Shown: positions 1-6,197 of the stretch, in pieces
Position numbering within the stretch: position 1 is the first letter of the stretch
Layout: each line of letters starts with the position of its first letter
Source: CAVAWX01 sp963614215
GTDB taxonomy: Bacteria; Actinomycetota; Coriobacteriia; Coriobacteriales; QAMH01
Assembly: GCA_963614215.1 (NCBI GenBank)
Contig: CAVECB010000021.1
Span: 1 to 30,885 of the forward strand
DNA length: 30,885 nt
Reading direction: 5' to 3'
The notes under the pieces: model-generated
The model's database searches: none
What the model saw: only the letters and a program-made list of their open reading frames with translations
Told to the model about the DNA's origin: nothing
Program-made: the position numbers and the translations under genes

Positions 1-1972
1 TGGCCACGACGGCGTCGGTGCCCCAACCATCTTTCACCGTCTTGCCGTAGTCGTAGATTTTGTTCGCGGTGCCGATGGCGGTGTTGCCCCACACACGCTC
101 GGCGGACACGCCGTCGATGGCCTCAATCTGCTTGAACACGGCATCGGAAACCGCCGCGGTGCCGCCCACGACGACGACCTTTTTCACACCCTTTTCCTGG
201 ATGAGGGTCTTCGTGGCAGGAGTGAGGGAATCTTGTGCCGTCAGCAGCACAGGCGCGTCCAAAAGCCCCGCCAACCCGCTTGCGGCCAGCGCGTCGTGGT
301 AGCTCTTGTTCGTGGCCACGATGGCGTACTTACCAGCAGAGACCCAGTCGCTATCGTTGCTGTCCCAGCCCTCGTTCACAATCTGCTTCATCGTGCCAAT
401 GGCCGTGTTGCCGGCCAGACGCTCCCACGCGGAGTTTTCCGTCCATTTGGCGTAGAGCGTGAAGCTCTTGTTCACAGGGGTGTTGAAGTCGTACTCGTTG
501 CCCGCCGTGCAATCCTTGTCGGTGTACCAGCCGCCGAAGCTGTAGCCCTCGCGCACGGGGTCGGAAGGCTTGGTGACGGTCGCGCCGTTGTTCATATTCT
601 TTTCATCTGGATCGGAGCCGTCGAGCGCGTCGAAGGATACCGTGCAGTTCCAGCTGAAGTCCGCAGGCGTGGTGGCGTAGTCGGTGTAGCCCTCCTCGTT
701 CACGTCCTCGGCAAAGGCGTAGGCCTTGTAGGTGTCGGGCAGATCGTCGGGCAGAGTGAAAGAGAAGGTCCCCGTCTCGCCCGTCGGGGCGTCGCCCGCC
801 TTGCCGTAGTACAAGATTTCGCCGCCGTCGTCGAGGTCGCCGCTGGCTATGAGCAAGGAGATCTGGGAAGCGTTCACTTGGGAGTTCTCATAGGTGTAGC
901 TCATGGTGACGACGCCGTTCTCGTCGACCGTGCCGTCGTTCAGATGGAAGTCGCCGCCCTGCTGCAGCGTGGCCTTCCAGGTTTGCGTGTCGGTGGTTTT
1001 CACCTGCGCCAAGGTCTGCGTTTTGTCGAAGCTGTTGTCCGTGGTGAACAAGACATTGTTGGTGTTGAGGTAGGCTGCCGGCGCGACGCCAAGCGATTCG
1101 TCTATCGTGCTATAGCCCCATTCGTCGCCATACACCCAACCGGCGATATGCGGGCTTTGCGAACCGTCCTGCGCGGAGGTGTCCACTTTCGAACGCAGCC
1201 ACGTCGTCCAGCAGTCAAAGCGCTCCTCGTAGGCAAAGCTCTTCTTGGCATCCGTCAAGCTGGCGTAATAGGTGTTCACCTCGTCGGCGCTCAGGATGAA
1301 GGCCTTGTCGCCAGACGTGGCAGTGTCGTAGTAGTACGCGCCCTCTTTCATCCCCTCGTACCTGTAGTTGTCCTTCGCCGACAAATCCGTGCTCTCAATC
1401 GAGGAGAGTTCCTCGTCGCTGAACAAGCTGGTGTTGTCGGTGCCCGGGACGGCGGACGTATCAGGGGTCGAGGAGGTCACGGCGGTGAGCGTCTTGGCGT
1501 CCTTCAGATAGGCACGCACATCAGAATCGGCATAAGTGCGGGGTTCCTTGTAGTACTTCTTCTTGTACTGATCCAGCCACAGCAACTCGTCGCTGTCGAG
1601 CAAGACCTTGCCGTCGGCGTTGGAGAGCACGCGATACTTGGTGGGCGATATCGCACTGCGGTCGTTTTTGCTCGAGTATTGACCCGCGCCATCATCGACA
1701 TAGCCGTCGTGGGTGCCGAAGTAGAGGTAGTTGCCCTCGCTGGCAGTCCAGCCGCCCTCAGGCGTCGTGAGGACGTCCGCGCCAAGGTTTACCATCTTGG
1801 CCGCATCGTCCGCGTCCGCGCCACCGTCGTTGCCCGTGTCTGCGGGGTCTGCCCATGCCGTCAGGCCATAGGCCCCAGGCCCCACAAAGCACAGCGACGC
1901 CGCCAGCACGCAGCATGCGCCGCGCTTCAGCAGCCCCGCCGCGCGAGAACTCTGCTTCATCTTCACAACCAT
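1..1972 (-). CDS. Secreted cell-surface protein with DUF6273, InlB-type repeat and CWB2 domains (3' end outside window)
   Basis: I translated this by hand: 657 codons run without a stop to the window edge, so the C-terminus is missing. The ATG at 1972 follows GGGAGG with a 6-base spacer; an in-frame ATG at 1960 is the alternative. Residues 1-41 form a signal peptide (KR charge cluster, hydrophobic core, likely cleavage after TAWA). Residues about 105-310 resemble the DUF6273 domain (WLRS near 258, GWVYGDEWG near 278, AAYLNTNNVLFTT near 299). Residues about 444-510 are an InlB/Flg_new repeat ending FTLYAKW, with the GGWYTDKDC turn. From residue 517 a cell-wall-binding repeat 2 (CWB2) region begins (ERLAGNTAIGT, KKVVVVGGTAAVS, ERVWGNTAIGT). 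CWB2 repeats anchor proteins non-covalently to wall polymers, so this is likely an exported wall-bound adhesin or scaffold. The ligand cannot be inferred. Its promoter spacer holds a G10 tract. Confidence 0.85.
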   Translation of the reverse strand, partial: MVVKMKQSSRAAGLLKRGACCVLAASLCFVGPGAYGLTAWADPADTGNDGGADADDAAKMVNLGADVLTTPEGGWTASEGNYLYFGTHDGYVDDGAGQYSSKNDRSAISPTKYRVLSNADGKVLLDSDELLWLDQYKKKYYKEPRTYADSDVRAYLKDAKTLTAVTSSTPDTSAVPGTDNTSLFSDEELSSIESTDLSAKDNYRYEGMKEGAYYYDTATSGDKAFILSADEVNTYYASLTDAKKSFAYEERFDCWTTWLRSKVDTSAQDGSQSPHIAGWVYGDEWGYSTIDESLGVAPAAYLNTNNVLFTTDNSFDKTQTLAQVKTTDTQTWKATLQQGGDFHLNDGTVDENGVVTMSYTYENSQVNASQISLLIASGDLDDGGEILYYGKAGDAPTGETGTFSFTLPDDLPDTYKAYAFAEDVNEEGYTDYATTPADFSWNCTVSFDALDGSDPDEKNMNNGATVTKPSDPVREGYSFGGWYTDKDCTAGNEYDFNTPVNKSFTLYAKWTENSAWERLAGNTAIGTMKQIVNEGWDSNDSDWVSAGKYAIVATNKSYHDALAASGLAGLLDAPVLLTAQDSLTPATKTLIQEKGVKKVVVVGGTAAVSDAVFKQIEAIDGVSAERVWGNTAIGTANKIYDYGKTVKDGWGTDAVVA

Positions 1973-1994
1973 ATTCTGCCTCCCTATCAACACG

Positions 1995-2013
1995 GTGCTG
2001 ATATTTACAGCAC
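1995..2013. repeat. Inverted repeat at the predicted 5' end of the surface-protein mRNA
   Basis: A perfect six-base inverted repeat, GTGCTG and CAGCAC, flanks the seven-base AT-rich centre ATATTTA. It covers the predicted transcription start of the downstream surface gene, so it could be an operator or a 5' hairpin protecting the mRNA. No regulator can be assigned. Confidence 0.4.
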
Positions 2014-2016
2014 AAA

Positions 2017-2044
2017 AGGATACCCCCCCCCCACCGAATTTCAA
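2017..2044 (-). promoter_or_regulatory. Candidate promoter of the surface-protein gene with a G10 tract in the spacer
   Basis: Read on the minus strand, a -35 box TTGAAA (2044-2039, five of six consensus bases) is followed by a 16-base spacer and a -10 box TATCCT (2022-2017, four of six). The last ten bases of the spacer are a pure G run (C run 2023-2032 on the plus strand). The predicted transcription start is near 2010, giving a leader of about 38 bases. Loss or gain of one G would shift the spacer to 15 or 17 bases. Box assignment is by eye. Confidence 0.5.
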
Positions 2045-2169
2045 GAAAGTCAAGCTAAAATATGGTGGACGGGCGATTTTCAACCGATGTGCGGCACCCT
2101 GCCCGGGCTACTATGCGCCATCGCGCCCGAGCGCTCCAGACGTCCTGCACGCCGCAGCGCAACGCCCTT

Positions 2170-3087
2170 TCACTCCTCGGCAAGCTTTTGGATGCGCAGC
2201 AGGCGATGGTAGACGGCGTTTTTCGACAGGGGCGGCGTGGCGTATTGCCCCAGCTCCTTTATCGAGGCGTCCGGGTGCTTCAGGCGCAGCATGGCCACCT
2301 CGCGCAGGCTCTCGGGGATTTCCTCGGTGCCGTAGCGGGCAACCAGGCGCTGTATGCTCAGGATTTGGGCCATGCTCGCCGCGCTCGCCTTTTGCTGGTT
2401 GGCTATCTCGGCATTCACCCGGCGGTTTGTGTCGTTGCGCACGCTTTTCACCACGCGGGCGTTTTCCATCTCCAGCGCGCTTTTGTGCGCCCCCACGAAG
2501 GCTAGAAACGAGATGATGCCGTCGGCGCCCTTCAGGTAGACGATGCTCGCGTTGCCACGGCGGGTGGCGCGCGCAGGTGCGCCGCACTCCCCCATCAACT
2601 CGCACACCGCCTCTGCCAGTGCACTGTCCGAACAGGCCAGCTCGAAGTGGAAATCGCCGCGCGGGTCGGCAATGTAGCCGCCGGCGAGAAAGACCCCGCG
2701 CAGATACGACGCGATGCAGCAGGGGCGCTTTTCAAGGCCGGCCGGCCACGCGCGCGCATCGGGCGTGGCTCCCAAGACCCCCAGATCGCGCAGGGCGTCT
2801 TCAAGACCGAGCTGCGCGGGCACCGTGACCAGGAAATTGTGCGCCTTGTGCAGCTTGCTGCGACGCACCGTCAGCTCCGTCTTCAAGCCGTAGACGCCAT
2901 GCAGCAGGCGTATGAGGCTGCGCGCGACACCGGCCGTCTCGGTGGCGGCCTCCAGGCGCGGCTTGCGGGCGCTGATGGCCAACGTGCCCACAATGCGCAC
3001 GAGGGCGGCAAGGCAAGCTTTCTCGCAGCCAGGACAGGCAGGTTCGACGCGGGACAACTCGTCTTTCACCTGTGCGGTAAACGACAC
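2170..3087 (-). CDS. whiA: DNA-binding protein WhiA (sporulation/cell-division regulator family)
   Basis: The product is 305 residues, close to the family's usual length of about 310-330. I chose the GTG at 3087 (VSFTAQVKDELSRV) because FTxxVKxEL is the conserved WhiA N-terminus and AGGAGG lies nine bases upstream. The reading frame stays open further upstream, but that part is the shadow of yvcK. The N-terminal two-thirds form the LAGLIDADG homing-endonuclease-like fold (YLRGVFLAGGYIADP near the middle). The C-terminal third is the helix-turn-helix (LREVAMLRLKHPDASIKELG, then LSKNAVYHRLLRI). WhiA is a conserved Gram-positive regulator of cell division and chromosome segregation. It is the third gene of rapZ-yvcK-whiA and starts 22 bases inside yvcK, implying translational coupling. 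Confidence 0.95.
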   Translation of the reverse strand: MSFTAQVKDELSRVEPACPGCEKACLAALVRIVGTLAISARKPRLEAATETAGVARSLIRLLHGVYGLKTELTVRRSKLHKAHNFLVTVPAQLGLEDALRDLGVLGATPDARAWPAGLEKRPCCIASYLRGVFLAGGYIADPRGDFHFELACSDSALAEAVCELMGECGAPARATRRGNASIVYLKGADGIISFLAFVGAHKSALEMENARVVKSVRNDTNRRVNAEIANQQKASAASMAQILSIQRLVARYGTEEIPESLREVAMLRLKHPDASIKELGQYATPPLSKNAVYHRLLRIQKLAEE

Positions 3088-4103
3088 GAGCGCAGCACCT
3101 CCTCGAAGGCGGCACCCAGGCGCTCGCGCGAATGCCAGGTGGGGCGGGCGTGGTCGACAAGGTCGGCCACCATGGGGCGCACGCCGGCTTCGGCCACCTG
3201 CTCGACAAGCGCAGCGTCCACGCGCACATGGCGCACCTGACCCTCGCGGCGGCCACGGGTGAGGCAGCGCGCGTCGGAATAGTCGCCTGCCTGCGGGAAA
3301 TGGCCGGAGGCCATGGGCGAGTCGGCGGGGTTTTCGTGGATGAGGGCGATGTCGAGCAGGCCGCGCATGCCGTGGCGCAAAATGGCGGCCACGTGGTCGA
3401 AGCAGTCCATGCCCCAGGTCTCGCCTTGCATGTCGGCCAGGCTGCACACAAAGACGGTGTAGGCGCGGTCGTTCTCGCGGGCGCGGGCCTCTTGGATGGC
3501 CTCGATCACGCCGGGCACGAGCAGGTTGGGGATGATCGAGGTGAACAGCGAGCCCGGCCCTAGCACGATGAGGTTGGCCTTTCGTATGGCGTTTAGGGCG
3601 GCCGGGTAGGCGGGCGGGTTTGCCGGCGTCAAGGCCACGTAGCGCATGGCGGCCGGCGCGTCTCCTATGCAAGCCTGGCCTTCGAGCATCTCGCCGTCCA
3701 CCGTCATGCCCGACAGCGTGACGTCAGACAGCGTGGAGGGGTAGACGTGGCCGCGGGCGTCGAGCAGGCGCTCGCACACGGCTATGGCGTCGGGAAAGGA
3801 GCCGGTCTCGTCGGCCATGGCCGTGAGGACGAGGTTTCCCAGCGAGTGGTTATCGAGGTAGTCGAAGCGGTGCCGGAAGGCGCGCGCGACGATGCCGTCG
3901 TAGTCGGCCGACATCGCGCCGATGCACTTGCGCACGTCGCCCGGGGGGATGACGCCGCCGCGCTGCCGCAAGATGCCCGTCGAGCCGCCGTCGTCTACCA
4001 TCGAGACGATGGATGCCACGTCGCAGCCCATGTCGAGCAGGGTGCGTATGGACACGGGGGCGCCCGTGCCGCCGCCTATGACGACCGCCTTCACCCGGCT
4101 CAT
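3066..4103 (-). CDS. yvcK: YvcK/CofD-like gluconeogenesis factor
   Basis: The protein is 345 residues. The ATG at 4103 sits in an ATGA overlap with the rapZ stop. The N-terminus carries the glycine-rich nucleotide-binding motif VVIGGGTGAP and then SMVDDGGSTG, both hallmarks of the CofD/YvcK family; LGPGSLFTSIIPNLL lies in the second half. YvcK binds UDP-sugars and affects cell shape, wall precursor supply and growth on gluconeogenic carbon sources in several Gram-positive bacteria. True CofD makes coenzyme F420, but the position between rapZ and whiA marks this one as YvcK. The C-terminus overlaps the whiA start by 22 bases. Confidence 0.93.
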   Translation of the reverse strand: MSRVKAVVIGGGTGAPVSIRTLLDMGCDVASIVSMVDDGGSTGILRQRGGVIPPGDVRKCIGAMSADYDGIVARAFRHRFDYLDNHSLGNLVLTAMADETGSFPDAIAVCERLLDARGHVYPSTLSDVTLSGMTVDGEMLEGQACIGDAPAAMRYVALTPANPPAYPAALNAIRKANLIVLGPGSLFTSIIPNLLVPGVIEAIQEARARENDRAYTVFVCSLADMQGETWGMDCFDHVAAILRHGMRGLLDIALIHENPADSPMASGHFPQAGDYSDARCLTRGRREGQVRHVRVDAALVEQVAEAGVRPMVADLVDHARPTWHSRERLGAAFEEVLRSCRLPHR

Positions 4104-5137
4104 CGCGCCACCCCCTGCGCAAGCGATATGTCGCGGTGCGAGGTGACCACCTGGTATCCCGCCTGCGCGAGGTGCCTGCCCGTGGCCGCCGCGATGGCGA
4201 CGCTTCTGTGCTGGCCGCCAGTGCAACCCACGGCGATGCTCAGGTACTGCTTGCCTTCTGCCACATACCCCGGCATGACCACGTCGAGCAGGGCGTTCCA
4301 GTGCGCGCAAAAGCGCTTCGTTTCGGGGTTGTCCATAACGTAGTCGCGCACCTCGGCGTCCAGTCCCGTCTTGTCGCGCAAGGCCGGCTCATAGAAGGGG
4401 TTGGGCAAAAAGCGCACGTCGATGACTATGTCGGCGTCGAGCGCCGGGCCGTGCTTGAAGCCGAAGGAATACACCGTCACGTTCAGGCCGCCGCCGAGCT
4501 GCTCGCTGCCGAACAGCCGGCGTATCTCCTCGCGGGTCTGCTGCGGGCGTTTGGCGGAGGTGTCTATCACGTAGTCGGCGGCGTGTTTCACCTCGCGCAT
4601 GAGGGCGCGCTCGCGGGCAATGCCGTCGGCGATGGAGACGCCAGGACCGGCCAGCGGGTGGCGGCGGCGGTTGGCCTTGTAGCGATTCAGCAGGGCGGTG
4701 TCGGTGGAGTCGAGGAAGACGACGCAATACGACAGGCCGTAGTCGCCCAGGCGCGACAGCTCGTCGGCCAGCTCGCCGGACAGACCCGCAGAGCGCAGGT
4801 CGCACACGACGGCCAGCTTGCGCGGGTGCTCGGAGGCGATGCCGGCCAGCGAGACGAGGTTGCCCAGCAGGCCGGGCGGCAGATTGTCGATGCAAAAGTA
4901 GCCGATGTCTTCGAAAGTGTGCATGGCCTCGGTGCGCCCGGCGCCGGACATGCCGGTGATGACCACGAGGTCGGGTGCTGCGGCCGCCTCGGATGTTGCG
5001 GATGTCTCGGGTGCCTCGGGCGTCTCGGGCGCCGCGGCCGCCATTTCACCCTCGGGCGCCTCGGGCGTCATTTCACCCTCGGGCGCCGCGGCCGCCATCT
5101 CGCCGTCTTGCCGTGCGGCGGCGTCGTCTTTTTCCAT
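4100..5137 (-). CDS. rapZ: RapZ/YvcJ-type nucleotide-binding RNase adapter
   Basis: The product is 345 residues, some 50 longer than usual. The ATG at 5137 has AGGAGG nine bases upstream. Residues 57-345 match RapZ: VVITGMSGAGRTEAMHTFED is the P-loop, with Arg in place of the usual Lys, a substitution I recall in other actinobacterial members. It is followed by GYFCIDNLPPGLL, then FKHGPALDADIVIDVRFLPNP and IAVGCTGGQHRSVAIA near the C-terminus. Residues 1-56 are an unusual Ala/Glu/Pro-rich head built from imperfect repeats of GEMAAAAPE type. In Escherichia coli RapZ controls GlmS through small RNAs; in Gram-positives the role is less clear but linked to wall precursor metabolism. It is first in rapZ-yvcK-whiA and has an extended -10 promoter candidate upstream. 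Confidence 0.93.
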   Translation of the reverse strand: MEKDDAAARQDGEMAAAAPEGEMTPEAPEGEMAAAAPETPEAPETSATSEAAAAPDLVVITGMSGAGRTEAMHTFEDIGYFCIDNLPPGLLGNLVSLAGIASEHPRKLAVVCDLRSAGLSGELADELSRLGDYGLSYCVVFLDSTDTALLNRYKANRRRHPLAGPGVSIADGIARERALMREVKHAADYVIDTSAKRPQQTREEIRRLFGSEQLGGGLNVTVYSFGFKHGPALDADIVIDVRFLPNPFYEPALRDKTGLDAEVRDYVMDNPETKRFCAHWNALLDVVMPGYVAEGKQYLSIAVGCTGGQHRSVAIAAATGRHLAQAGYQVVTSHRDISLAQGVAR

Positions 5138-5438
5138 GTGCTCGTGCCTCCTCGTGTGCGCGGACGCGGCATGCGCGGACGTCGCGGCATGCGCGGGGTG
5201 CAATGTTGTGCGAAGCGCCGCATCATGCGCAGGATGCGGTGCCATGCGAAGCGCCGCACCACCCCTCAAGTGCAGGGCATATCCCGCAACGGGCGCGGCC
5301 GGGCTTCGCGTTCGAGTATAGCAGCGCACACAGCCCGCGCCGCTGCACCGCACGCAAAAGCACGGGGCAAAGCGCAAAACACGGGCGCAAGGCTCGCTCC
5401 AACGAGGGAAGCGTCGATTTTCATCCTGCCGGATACGT
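5138..5438. other. Intergenic region between rapZ and the antitoxin-like gene, with direct repeats
   Basis: I find no coding sequence in these 301 bases. CGCGGCATGCGCGG occurs at 5165-5178 and 5183-5196 (18-base period), and TGCGAAGCGCCGCA at 5209-5222 and 5245-5258 (36-base period). Both are GC-rich and partly self-complementary, so the rapZ leader RNA could form several hairpins. The extended -10 candidate is at 5315-5323. The rest, to 5438, is plain GC-rich sequence downstream of the antitoxin-like stop. Confidence 0.5.
5315..5323 (-). promoter_or_regulatory. Extended -10 promoter candidate for rapZ-yvcK-whiA
   Basis: On the minus strand the sequence TGCTATACT is an extended -10 element (TG, one base, then TATACT, five of six). 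No convincing -35 lies 16-18 bases upstream, which extended -10 promoters can tolerate. The predicted start near 5308 leaves a repeat-rich leader of about 170 bases before the rapZ ATG. Confidence 0.45.
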
Positions 5439-5717
5439 CTACGACGCGCTCTTCAGCAGGCCGTCGGATATGTAGCTGCGAACCAGGTCGCTGCTAGAGC
5501 AGTTGCACCGCTTCGCCTCCGAGGCGATTTGCGACTTCATGGCGACAGGCAGCACAAACGACATGGTTGTCTTCTCACCAGACGCGCGCAGCGCGCTCCC
5601 GTAGCGTATCTCGCCGACCGGCTCCCAGCTCCCGAAATCCTCGCGGGCTATCTCCTCTTCCCAGCGCTCGAACTCCTCCATCGAGATTTCGTCGCCATGG
5701 TTGTTCTTGAAGTTCAT
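5439..5717 (-). CDS. CopG/ribbon-helix-helix-type antitoxin candidate
   Basis: This is a 92-residue protein starting at ATG 5717, which overlaps the TGA of the preceding small gene in an ATGA junction. The N-terminal half is acidic (EFERWEEEIARED). The C-terminal half, from TTMSFVLPVAMKSQIASEAK to SSSDLVRSYISDGLL, has the beta-strand, helix, turn, helix pattern of a ribbon-helix-helix DNA-binding domain. A short acidic protein with a CopG-like domain, coupled to another small gene, fits a type II antitoxin that binds its partner through the acidic part and represses its own promoter. The fold call is by eye. The two small genes are AT-richer than uvrC and rapZ on either side, suggesting acquisition. 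Confidence 0.65.
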   Translation of the reverse strand: MNFKNNHGDEISMEEFERWEEEIAREDFGSWEPVGEIRYGSALRASGEKTTMSFVLPVAMKSQIASEAKRCNCSSSDLVRSYISDGLLKSAS

Positions 5718-5986
5718 TGCATGCTCCCGTCTATCTGGCGCAGGAACCCCTTTGTCGGCGGCGTCTGCGCGTGGAATACAAGTAGCGCCTGTTCATCATA
5801 TGAAAGAGCGACGGCCAATTCGCAGAAGTTTCCGTTCGGCAGCACCCCCAAGACAAACTCCACCTCTTTGTTGACGTTGCCACTCTTTTTGACGGTGCGG
5901 CTCTTTCTGGAATGCTCCAGCGCATGGACAATCTCGTCTTCCGACAACCCGTGCTTCAGCGCCGACTTGATAATCTCTATTCTCAA
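5714..5986 (-). CDS. Small toxin candidate of a type II toxin-antitoxin-like pair
   Basis: The protein is 90 residues. The start is TTG at 5986, chosen because GAGGAGG lies five bases upstream and no ATG or GTG fits as well. The sequence has a short helical N-terminus (IIKSALKHGLSEDEIVHALEH), a basic stretch (SRKSRTVKKSG) and beta-strand-like segments ending ALLVFHAQTPPTKGFLRQI. That layout recalls small BrnT/RelE-superfamily toxins found next to CopG-type antitoxins in actinobacteria, and the toxin-first order matches BrnT-BrnA. I do not recognise catalytic residues with certainty, so the toxin call rests mainly on size, coupling to a ribbon-helix-helix gene and its position as an insertion between uvrC and rapZ. 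Confidence 0.5.
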   Translation of the reverse strand: MRIEIIKSALKHGLSEDEIVHALEHSRKSRTVKKSGNVNKEVEFVLGVLPNGNFCELAVALSYDEQALLVFHAQTPPTKGFLRQIDGSMQ

Positions 5987-6197
5987 CAGCGCCTCCTCGT
6001 ATCAAAAATACTATGTGGATAATATATCAGATAAGAGACGGGGCGGCACGCCAGGCGACACGAGAAGTGCGCGACGCGTCAGACGATAGCGAAGGCGACG
6101 AGGCATATCAGGCAGCGAGAGCGACGTAGAAGGCGAAGAGGTGGGCCGCGATAGTCTCTTCGTTGTGGGCAAAACCCGCACCGCTGCAGGCGGCGAA
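5987..6197 (-). promoter_or_regulatory. AT-rich upstream region of the toxin-antitoxin-like pair
   Basis: The 211 bases between uvrC and the toxin-like gene hold no gene. Bases 6001-6036 are strikingly AT-rich for this genome and contain TATATT (6026-6021, minus strand) and TAGTAT, either of which could be a -10 box. No good -35 is seen. An autoregulated promoter is expected here. Bases 6040-6197 look like former uvrC-adjacent GC-rich sequence. Confidence 0.4.

Noticed and set aside
3088..3672. N-terminal extension of WhiA to a 500-residue protein
   Set aside because: The extra residues are the antisense-like frame within yvcK with no similarity to WhiA; the GTG at 3087 has the correct N-terminal motif and a ribosome-binding site.
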